Positions 51,251 through 58,649 of a DNA stretch of 64,000 bases are shown one piece after another; position 1 is the first letter of the stretch; every line of letters begins with the position of its first letter. Below the pieces are notes generated by a model. The model ran no database searches. It worked only from the letters and a program-made list of their open reading frames with translations, and was not told the DNA's origin. Origin of the DNA: Alphaproteobacteria bacterium WMHbin7 (GTDB taxonomy: Bacteria; Pseudomonadota; Alphaproteobacteria; Rhodospirillales; WMHbin7); assembly GCA_002753155.1 (NCBI GenBank), contig PDZW01000007.1, forward strand, positions 51,225 through 115,224, in the 5' to 3' direction. Position numbers and translations under genes: made by a program.

Positions 51251-52351
51251 AAATCTGCTTTATGGATATGATCAACTGGGACTACACGACCGAGGCGCCT
51301 TATCAGCGCCCCCTGGGCGGGTCGCAATCAGCACTTTGCTATCTGGCTCCCGAAATGGTCAAGCTGGGTCACGAGGTCAGCTTTGCCAACAAGACGACGA
51401 CGCCCGGCGTTTATCGTGGCGTTTCCTGCGTTGGCCCACAGACCGGGCTTTCCGTGGATTTTCTAAGGACCCAGGATGCCGTCATTGTCCTCAATGCCTG
51501 TGTTGGCGAATCCCTGCAAGGGACTGGGCGGCGAGGGACCAAAGCTGGTTTTATGGAATCAGCACGCCGACGATCAGAAAATCATCTCCTATCTCTCCCG
51601 CCCCGATGAACGTGACACCTGGGACGCCTTCGCCCTGGTCAGCCAGTGGCAAAGCAACGCTTTCGTTCAAAAGTTTGGGTTGGACGAGACGCGCATCGGC
51701 ATCCTGCGCAACGCCATCTCGCCCGGTTTCGAAAATCTGGTTCTGCCCAAACCCTGGTTCTTAAACGGCCAGGCACCCGTATTTGCCTATACCAGCACGC
51801 CCTTTCGGGGGCTTGATGCGCTGTTGATGGCCTGGCCCAGCATCAGAAAGACCCTGCCGGGTTCCTCGCTCAAAATCTATTCCAGCATGAAGGTCTATCA
51901 TGCCGAGGAAGAGGCGCACGAGGTGCTGTACGCGCTGGCCCGCGATCTCAAGGGCGTCGAACATCTCGGCTCGATCCCGCAGCCCGAACTTGCCAAGGCG
52001 CTGGCCCGCACCTCGGTGCTGGCCTATCCCAACACTTTCGCTGAAACCTCCTGCATCGCGGTGATGGAGGCCATGGCGGCGGGATGTCTGGTCGTGACGT
52101 CCGATCTGGGGGCGCTGCCCGAAACCACGGCGGGCTTCGGCATTTTGATGAAACCCCCGGCGTCGTTGATGGATTACGCCTGGGCCTATGCCCGGGCCAT
52201 CGGTCAGGTGATGGAGAAGGCCAAGCAGGAGTCAAAGGGGTTGGCCGATCATCTGGCTCGCCAGGTCGCCCATATCAACAGCGACTGCGTTTGGTCCAGG
52301 CGCGCCGTTCAGTGGGAAGCCTGGCTCGGCCAGCTTACCGGGAAGTCGTAG
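51247..52351 (+). pseudogene. GT4-type glycosyltransferase interrupted by a +1 frameshift
   Basis: The first 90 codons ([15 protein letters not shown]..., LGGSQSALCYLAPEM, ending VGESL) read in one frame and the rest (KGLGGEGPKLVLWNQHADDQ... to the end) in the next. The switch lies at about 51514-51520 (CCCTGCAAGGG); dropping one base, for example C at 51517, restores a continuous GT-B glycosyltransferase of about 367 residues with the donor-site motif ETSCIAVMEAMAAGC. The original frame stops at 51609. It could be a sequencing error, a true pseudogene or a switchable gene. It overlaps the upstream stop codon (ATGA) and the tail of the convergent OGT gene by 17 bases. Confidence 0.8.
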
Positions 52352-54128
52352 AACAGTATTCCCGCCACAGGCCCCGCAGGGCTTTTTCCAGATGCGCCAC
52401 AAAGCCTTTGTGGTCGAGCAGCGGCGAGGTGCTGAGCTGCGATCGAAGATGTGCGCGATAGGCTGCCAGCCGCTCCTTGTCTTTCGCCAGGGCCAGGGCC
52501 TTTTCAAGATAGGCTTCCTCGCTGTCGGCAATCAGCTCCTGCCGCCCGATGGTCGATAAGAAGCTGGTCGAATGGCGTCCGGGAAAACTGGCGCCGGATT
52601 TTGTGATGACCGGCACTCCCATCCACAGGGCCTCCAGCGTGGTGATGCCGCCCGAATAGGGGAAGGGATCGAGTGCGATGTCGATTTCGCCATAGGCTTC
52701 CAGCAGTTTGTCTTGCGGCAAGGCGGGCATGAAATCGATGCGCGCCACATCGGCTCCGGCTTCGGAAAAACGCTGCCGGTAGATGGCGATCTGCTCCTCC
52801 GTTCGAAAGAAGGCGGCGCGAATGCACAGCCTGGCCCCCGGCACCTTGTCCAGAATGCGCTGCCAGAGCCTTATGCTGGCCTTGGATATCTTGGCGGGGT
52901 TGTTGAAGCAGCCGAAGGTGACATGGCCCTTGGTGAAGGCTGGCGCGGGGGCCACAGGCGGCGCGGCGGCGGGGGGCGTGTAGCACAACCAGGAATCGGG
53001 CAGGCGGATCACCCGCTCGACATAGAAGGATTCCTCAGCGGGTGGGATATGGTGGCGGTCGGCGATGAGGGCGTCCATGGCCCGAAGGCCCGTGGTGCCA
53101 ACATAGCCGCACCAGGCCACCTGAACCGGAGCGGGCTTTCGGCCAAAGACGGTAAGGCGGTTGTTGGCGGTGTGCCCGGCCAGATCGATCAGAATGTCGA
53201 TGCCGTCCTCGCGGATGCGCTGGGCCAGGGTCTTGTCGTCCATGCCGCAAACCATGGTCCAGTTGGGCACATGAGCCTTCAGCCGAAGCGAGAGATCGTC
53301 CTCTTTCAGATGGTTCGAATAGACACGGATATCGAACCAGTCGGCATCGTGGTTGGGCAGAACGCCTGAGAGAAAATAGCCGACGGGATGACGTTTCAGA
53401 TCGGGCGAGACATAGCCGATGCGCAAGGGCCTCTCCGGATCCCTGCTGTTGCCGTGCGGCGTTAAGCGCTTGCTTAAAGAGGCTCCGACATGGGTCTCAA
53501 ATCCCTGGCTCAGCGAGAACAGCGAGGCGGCGGTGACGCCCTCGGCATATTGCGAACTGAGAAGATAGTTGTTCCAAAAGCCCGCATTCGCTGGCTCAAG
53601 GTCCAGGGCTTGGCGATAGGCCTGGGCGGCTTCGTCATGCAGGCCGATATCGGCCAGACTGTTGCCGAGATTGACCAAGGCCCAGGTGAATTTTGGGTCA
53701 AGCCGGATGGCCTGGCGATAGGCCTCGATGGCCTGCTGGGGTGCCCCCGATTCCGCCAGCACCTTGCCCAGATTGTAAAAAAGCTGGGCATTGGCGGGAG
53801 CATGAGCGGTTGCCGCTTTCAACAGCGGCACGGCCTCGGCTGCTTTGCCGATGCGGGCCAGAAAGGTGCCCAGGTGCCCTTGGATCAGCGCGGAGCCGGG
53901 GGACAGGGCGTCGGCCCGCCGGTACAGCGCAAGGGCTGCCTCGGCCTCACCCATCTCGGCTGCGGCCCCCGCCATCGCCAGAACGGCCAGGGCATCGCCG
54001 CCAACTTCCTTCATAAGCTGAGAAAAGAGGGCCTCGGCCTCGCCAAGCCGCCCGCCAGCATGCAGCCTTTTGGCCTGGGCAAGCCGGACTTCGACAATTT
54101 TATGCAATTTTTTAGGGGTATTATTCAT
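52335..54128 (-). CDS. SPINDLY-type O-GlcNAc transferase (TPR-GT41)
   Basis: A 597-residue protein: TPR units at residues about 10-200 (NAQLFYNLGKVLAESG, TWALVNLGNSLADIG), then the GT41 catalytic region (about 225-590) with IGYVSPDLKRHPVGYF, ILIDLAGHTANNRLTVFGRKPAPVQVAWCGYVGTTGL, TFGCFNNPAKIS and ALDPFPYSGGITTLEALWMGVPVIT. These are hallmarks of bacterial SPINDLY/OGT enzymes that attach sugar to Ser/Thr of proteins. It is divergent from the Tad operon, sharing a CRP-like palindrome in the 99-base gap, so surface or pilus-related proteins could be substrates. That last point is inference. Confidence 0.9.
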   Translation of the reverse strand: MNNTPKKLHKIVEVRLAQAKRLHAGGRLGEAEALFSQLMKEVGGDALAVLAMAGAAAEMGEAEAALALYRRADALSPGSALIQGHLGTFLARIGKAAEAVPLLKAATAHAPANAQLFYNLGKVLAESGAPQQAIEAYRQAIRLDPKFTWALVNLGNSLADIGLHDEAAQAYRQALDLEPANAGFWNNYLLSSQYAEGVTAASLFSLSQGFETHVGASLSKRLTPHGNSRDPERPLRIGYVSPDLKRHPVGYFLSGVLPNHDADWFDIRVYSNHLKEDDLSLRLKAHVPNWTMVCGMDDKTLAQRIREDGIDILIDLAGHTANNRLTVFGRKPAPVQVAWCGYVGTTGLRAMDALIADRHHIPPAEESFYVERVIRLPDSWLCYTPPAAAPPVAPAPAFTKGHVTFGCFNNPAKISKASIRLWQRILDKVPGARLCIRAAFFRTEEQIAIYRQRFSEAGADVARIDFMPALPQDKLLEAYGEIDIALDPFPYSGGITTLEALWMGVPVITKSGASFPGRHSTSFLSTIGRQELIADSEEAYLEKALALAKDKERLAAYRAHLRSQLSTSPLLDHKGFVAHLEKALRGLWREYCSTTSR

Positions 54129-54156
54129 CGGCCGCTTGCATAAACCGCGCTTGGGG

Positions 54157-54199
54157 AGTGACTTTAGTCACAGCAGAAGTCTTATAAATGCCCTAGGAT
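54157..54199 (+). promoter_or_regulatory. CRP-like site and -10 element between the OGT and Tad genes
   Basis: AGTGA-CTTTAG-TCACA (54157-54172) matches the CRP consensus at 9 of 10 positions. TAGGAT (54194-54199, 4 of 6 to TATAAT) begins about 30 bases after its centre, class II geometry; TATAAA (54183-54188) is a stronger -10 but closer to the site. The divergent OGT start lies 29 bases on the other side. Confidence 0.5.
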
Positions 54200-54227
54200 A
54201 GTCCCAGAGTAAACCAGGATGTCCGCC

Positions 54228-54791
54228 ATGTTCCGTCTTCTTGCCTGCTTGAGAAAACATCTCGTGCGCCCCAACCGGGGAAGCCTGGGCGTTGAATTCG
54301 CCATTCTGGCCCCTTTCTTCCTGCTGCTTTTGTTTGCCATCATTGAATCGGGGCTTTTGCTTCTCAACTCCGTGGTTCTTGAAGGCGCTGCCCAGGAGGC
54401 CGGGCGCCAGGTGCGCACCGGAAGCGTGCAGAATGCCGGTTCGCCGGAAGTCGAGTTCAAGCGCCTCTTGTGCGAAAATCTCTATGGCATAATGCCCTGC
54501 ACCGAGCTGACCTATATCGTTTCAAGCTTTCCGGATTTCGCCACGGCCAATATTCCCGACATGTACGATGCCAACGGCAACCAGATCGCCTCGTCCTATC
54601 AGGCAACCTCGCCCGGCGACATCGTGGTCGTGCGCGTGGCCAGGCCATGGAACTTCATTACCCCCATCGAGGGTCTGCTGTCTCTGATCGCAGCGCAGTC
54701 GCATTCCGGTTCTTATATCGGCTGGGATATTTTCAGGCTGCAGACCACGGTGGTTTTCCGCAACGAACCCTTCAACCCTCCGGGCACGTAA
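54228..54791 (+). CDS. TadE-like pilus assembly protein
   Basis: A 187-residue protein with the TadE opening GSLGVEFAILAPFFLLLLFAIIESGLLL, a prepilin-like segment with Glu and a long hydrophobic stretch, then a periplasmic domain. The ATG at 54228 has AGGA 8 bases ahead; an ATG three codons upstream is weaker. First of three TadE/TadG-like genes; they are minor pseudopilins of the Tad/Flp system. The Tad secretion ATPases and Flp pilin are not in the window. Confidence 0.85.
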   Translation: MFRLLACLRKHLVRPNRGSLGVEFAILAPFFLLLLFAIIESGLLLLNSVVLEGAAQEAGRQVRTGSVQNAGSPEVEFKRLLCENLYGIMPCTELTYIVSSFPDFATANIPDMYDANGNQIASSYQATSPGDIVVVRVARPWNFITPIEGLLSLIAAQSHSGSYIGWDIFRLQTTVVFRNEPFNPPGT

Positions 54792-54792
54792 G

Positions 54793-55347
54793 ATGTGCAA
54801 GCTATCCCTTCGCCGCATTTGCGCAAAATTAAGGCAGAGCCGGGGCGTCGCCGCCGTCGAATTCGCCCTGGTGGCCCCTATCATGATAGCACTTTTCTGT
54901 GCCATCATCGAGTTGACGGGTCTTTTGATGGTCGAGCGCAAGATCATCGCGGCCACGCAGACAGTTTCCGATCTGGTGACGCAGGAAACCACGGTCACCA
55001 GCACCGACCTGGACGATATCATCACCGCGGCAAGATTGATTTTCGATCCCTATCCCACGGGAATGCTGACCTTCAACATCGCCAGCATCCGTTTCAACAC
55101 CACGTCCGGAGCGCCCGAGCTTATCTGGCAGCGCCTGGTTGGCGGCTCGCCCGGCGGCAGCGATATCCTGACCCAGGCTGTGGGCATGGGTCAGCCGGGA
55201 GAAGGAATCGTCATTTCCTATCTTACCTATTCCTACACCCCTTTGTTCGGGACAGTCATTACCAGTGCGATCACTCTGGATGAGATGTCCTTTTCGCGCC
55301 CGCGCCGCTCGCCAACCGTGACCTGCGCCAGCGTGAGCTGTAGTTAG
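54793..55347 (+). CDS. TadE-like pilus assembly protein
   Basis: A 184-residue protein with the TadE segment GVAAVEFALVAPIMIALFCAIIELTGLLMVERKI and a beta-rich periplasmic part with two cysteines at the very end. It starts one base after the stop of the first TadE gene and is followed by the vWA TadG gene after 9 bases, so all three form an operon. Confidence 0.85.
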   Translation: MCKLSLRRICAKLRQSRGVAAVEFALVAPIMIALFCAIIELTGLLMVERKIIAATQTVSDLVTQETTVTSTDLDDIITAARLIFDPYPTGMLTFNIASIRFNTTSGAPELIWQRLVGGSPGGSDILTQAVGMGQPGEGIVISYLTYSYTPLFGTVITSAITLDEMSFSRPRRSPTVTCASVSCS

Positions 55348-55356
55348 GAGAGTGTT

Positions 55357-56931
55357 ATGACCACCCCCAGCCTTCTTCGCCGTTTTCTGCATGCCGAGCG
55401 CGGCAACATGGCCGTCATCCTGGCCATCGCTCTGCTGCCCCTGGTCATCGGCGTCGGCGTAGCGGTGGATGCGTCACGCGCCTATGTCGTGCGCTCGCGC
55501 CTGGCCTTCGCCTTGGACGCCGCCGGCCTGGCCGTCGGCGGAAGCCAAGGCACCGAGGCCGAGCTGCAGGTGGTCATGGAGAATTATTTCTATAAGAACT
55601 ATCCGGCGGATGTCATGGGCACACCGGTGGGTTTGCAGATGGTTCTCGACAGCATCAACAACACGGTGACGCTGTCGGCCAGCGCCACCGTGGAAACCAT
55701 GTTCTTGCGCGTGGCGGGGGTCAATGATCTGACCGTTTCCTATTCCAACGAGATCACCCGCGAGATCAAGGGGCTTGAGGTGGTGCTGGCGCTCGACACC
55801 ACGGGCTCGATGGCGTCCAGCGGCAAGATTTCCGGCCTGCGGGTCGCCGCCCAGGATCTGGTCGATATTCTGTTTGGCAGCCAGACCAATCCGGAAAAGC
55901 TGAAGATGGGGTTGGTGCCTTTCGCAACTGCGGTCAATATCGGCAACAGCAATACCGATCTGGTTAACTGGGGCGCTTCGCAATGGACGCGCCAGGGAAG
56001 CGTCGTGGTCAATCAGTCGAGCTACACCACCAACGAAGACGGCACCTCGACCGGAACGGTCTGGAAGGGCTGTGTCAAGGAGCGAGCCTATCCCGACGAC
56101 GTGTCGGATACCAACGGCGTCAACGGCAAATGGGACCCCTATTTCTGGCCCAAGGAGCCCAGAAGCCGCGTTGGCTCCACCTCGGCCAACACCAATTGCG
56201 CCAACCGTTCCTCTAGCCACGGTGTTACGACAAGTGACAATGTGGGATTGCGCTGGGATGCCATCGACGAGATTGCATCAGACAGCAATTATGGTCAGGC
56301 CGGACCCAACAAGGCCTGCCCGCGCGCCCTGTTGCCCATGACCAATGCAAGGGCCACCATTGAAAGCGAGATTGGCGCCCTGGTGCCCTGGGGCGACGAC
56401 ACCGGTACCATCGTGCATGTCGGCCTGGCCTGGGCGCTTCGAGCGATTTCGCCCGAGGCTCCCTTCACCCAGGGCATCGCCTGGAATACCGAGGGCTGGA
56501 ACAAGGCGATCATTCTGATGACCGACGGCGACAACACCTCGATCCGCCAAAGCTCGAGTTGCCGCACCCAGAACAACGGCTCGGATCACAGCTATACCGG
56601 CTATGGCTATACCACCGACGAAGGAACGCTGGGCACCGACGCCATTGCGCTGAACATGGCCAATCTGAGCGCCAGCTACAGTTCTCGGGCCTCGCGGGCC
56701 GTTGCCAACGAAAATGCGCGCCTGCTGGAGACCTGCAGCAATGTCAAGGCCAAGGGCATCATCCTCTACACGATCGCCTTTGGCACCAATGTCAGCTCGA
56801 CGGCGCAAAGTCTGTTAAGCCAATGCGCCACCGATCCCGACAAATTCTTTGCCTCAGCGACTTCGGGCGAATTGAGTGCAGCCTTTACCCAGATCGCCCG
56901 GGAATTGTCCAAGCTGCGCATCAGCAAGTAA
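55357..56931 (+). CDS. TadG-like protein with von Willebrand A domain
   Basis: A 524-residue protein: an N-terminal TadE/TadG segment (RGNMAVILAIALLPLVIGVGVAVDASRAYVVRSRL) followed by a vWA domain from about residue 140 to 520. The metal-site motif DTTGSM lies near residue 147, and the second MIDAS segment is ILMTDGDNT. The domain has a Ser/Thr/Asn-rich insertion with many cysteines (about 230-400). TadG proteins anchor or tune Tad pili and may bind surfaces. Last gene of the operon. Confidence 0.88.
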   Translation: MTTPSLLRRFLHAERGNMAVILAIALLPLVIGVGVAVDASRAYVVRSRLAFALDAAGLAVGGSQGTEAELQVVMENYFYKNYPADVMGTPVGLQMVLDSINNTVTLSASATVETMFLRVAGVNDLTVSYSNEITREIKGLEVVLALDTTGSMASSGKISGLRVAAQDLVDILFGSQTNPEKLKMGLVPFATAVNIGNSNTDLVNWGASQWTRQGSVVVNQSSYTTNEDGTSTGTVWKGCVKERAYPDDVSDTNGVNGKWDPYFWPKEPRSRVGSTSANTNCANRSSSHGVTTSDNVGLRWDAIDEIASDSNYGQAGPNKACPRALLPMTNARATIESEIGALVPWGDDTGTIVHVGLAWALRAISPEAPFTQGIAWNTEGWNKAIILMTDGDNTSIRQSSSCRTQNNGSDHSYTGYGYTTDEGTLGTDAIALNMANLSASYSSRASRAVANENARLLETCSNVKAKGIILYTIAFGTNVSSTAQSLLSQCATDPDKFFASATSGELSAAFTQIARELSKLRISK

Positions 56932-57011
56932 AGGTCAGCGCAACTTGCTGGCGGGCAGGTCCAGGGCGCTTGTAAGGGCCACCTCATAGGGCGGCGTCCT
57001 GGAGCTTTCTT

Positions 57012-57176
57012 TCAATCCCTCCAGAAGGGCTTTTTGGTTTCCTGCCAGACATCGGTCGAGGAAAGCCCCAAATCCTTTAAGGCGGCTCTGGGAAGGCGGG
57101 CCAGACGGGAGCGTCCTTGCATGTTGTTGCGCCAATGGGCGATGCGGGCGATCAGCGCCTGGGCTGTTTTGATCAT
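57012..57176 (-). CDS. DUF1127 miniprotein
   Basis: A 54-residue basic protein: MIKTAQALIARIAHWRNNMQ, then GRSRLARLPRAALKDLGLSS and TDVWQETKKPFWRD. The LARL..AL.DLGLS..DV.....KPFWR pattern is the DUF1127 signature (arginine-rich small proteins involved in stress, phosphate or RNA turnover in alphaproteobacteria). AGGAGG lies 5 bases before the ATG. It is divergent from a GcvA-like regulator, an arrangement often seen. Too short for the usual ORF cut-off. Confidence 0.88.
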   Translation of the reverse strand: MIKTAQALIARIAHWRNNMQGRSRLARLPRAALKDLGLSSTDVWQETKKPFWRD

Positions 57177-57295
57177 GATGTCCTCCTGGCGACATGGGTT
57201 TCCTCTTGATGCATCAGCGCATCTGATTCATACTCATCTAGAAACCCCAACACAAACGACTATTGTTGCCGGTAACGTATAAGGAAAACTAATCC

Positions 57296-58207
57296 ATGGG
57301 CCGACTCCCACCCCTGGCATCGCTTAAAGCCTTCGAGGCTGCCGCAAGGCATCTGAGCTTTACCCGTGCTGCCGAAGAGCTGCATGTGACCCAGGCAGCC
57401 GTTAGCCATCAGGTGAAGTCGCTGGAAGATTTTCTGGGCCAAAGCATGTTCGTGCGCCTGACTCGCGCCCTTCAACTGACGCCCGCCGGGGAGGCCTATG
57501 CGCCGGTGCTGAAGGACGCCTTCGAGGCCATCGAGCTGGCAACACGGCGCTTGATGGAAGACCAGGACCGCCAGGGCGTGCTCAATGTCAGCGTCTCGCC
57601 CACATTTCTGTCGCGGTGGCTGATTCCAAGGCTGTCCGACTGGCAGGAAGCGCATCCTGGAATCGAGCTGCGCCTGGCCAGCACCCCAAAACTGGCCGAT
57701 TTCGTGCGCGATGGGGTGGATGTGGCAATTCGCCATGGACGTGGCGTCTGGCCAGGGCTTGCCGCCCACCGCCTCTTTCAAGCCCAAAGCGTTCCGGTCG
57801 CCAGCCCCGAACTTCTGAAAGGCCCGCTTGCCCTGAAAAAACCCGAGGATCTGGCTCGCCACACATTGCTGCATGATCAGGTCGAACCTGATAACTGGCG
57901 CATCTGGCTGACGGCAGCCGGGGTGGCGGATGTTGCCCCCGAGCGCGGCATGCGTTTTGGCACCGGCGCCGAGGCGCTGGAAGCCGCCCTTGCGGGTGCG
58001 GGAATCGCCCTGGCCCGGCGCGCCGTGATTCGCAGAGATATCGAGGCCGGGCGTCTGGTCATTCCCTTCGAGGTGCCCATGCCCAAGGATTTTGCCTTCT
58101 ACGTCGTGTTTCCGGAAGGCAGCGCCAAAAGCCCCAAGGTGAAGGCCTTTCGCGATTGGGCCATGGACCAGGCCCAGGCCGACCGGGAGGCTGAAGAGAA
58201 AGAATAG
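57296..58207 (+). CDS. LysR-family regulator, GcvA-like
   Basis: A 303-residue protein with the LysR helix-turn-helix (ASLKAFEAAARHLSFTRAAEELHVTQAAVSHQVKSLEDFLG) and a substrate-binding domain (SPTFLSRWLIPRLSDWQEAHPGIELRL) of the GcvA subfamily. GcvA controls glycine cleavage or, in other members, unrelated metabolic genes; its target here is probably the divergent DUF1127 gene. It does not match the surface-protein genes in any obvious way. Confidence 0.9.
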   Translation: MGRLPPLASLKAFEAAARHLSFTRAAEELHVTQAAVSHQVKSLEDFLGQSMFVRLTRALQLTPAGEAYAPVLKDAFEAIELATRRLMEDQDRQGVLNVSVSPTFLSRWLIPRLSDWQEAHPGIELRLASTPKLADFVRDGVDVAIRHGRGVWPGLAAHRLFQAQSVPVASPELLKGPLALKKPEDLARHTLLHDQVEPDNWRIWLTAAGVADVAPERGMRFGTGAEALEAALAGAGIALARRAVIRRDIEAGRLVIPFEVPMPKDFAFYVVFPEGSAKSPKVKAFRDWAMDQAQADREAEEKE

Positions 58208-58649
58208 TAATGCAAAAGGAATAAGAGGGCTTAATTGCTTGCATGTTTGTAGAAACTAAATCAGCACACATAGTATGCCACTAACATAGAAATATTATTT
58301 ATTTACATTAAGCGCTTGGCCGGGTGTTTTCTTTTGGCTGTTTTGTTGCCATGCCCTCATGAAAATCAAGTTCTTTCACCGTTCATCAGCGGGCGCATAC
58401 CCTTGTATGAGCTGGATAAGGTCAGATGAGGTGTCCGTGGCTGTGATGTTCGTCACAGAGCCGAAAATGTCGAAAGTTGTATAAAATTCGCTGGAAACGT
58501 TGATTACCCTTTGCTAAGTTTTGAATGCTCAGCGCTCGAGAGAGCGGCGAAAGAACTGCCAAAAATGCGGCTTAAGGGGGAATGAAATCGGTTGGTCAGG
58601 CCGAAGTCAGGGCGTGTGACCGATGGCTGTTTTTTTGAAGGGGACGGAC
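58208..58649 (+). promoter_or_regulatory. Control region of the giant adhesin gene
   Basis: A 442-base gap, AT-rich compared with the genes. The perfect CRP-like palindrome CTGTGA-TGTTCG-TCACAG lies at 58441-58458; TATAAA (58480-58485) begins about 30 bases after its centre, nearly ideal class II geometry, and is followed by more AT. The start codon lies about 150 bases downstream. No gene, RNA or other repeat was recognised in the rest of the gap. Confidence 0.65.
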
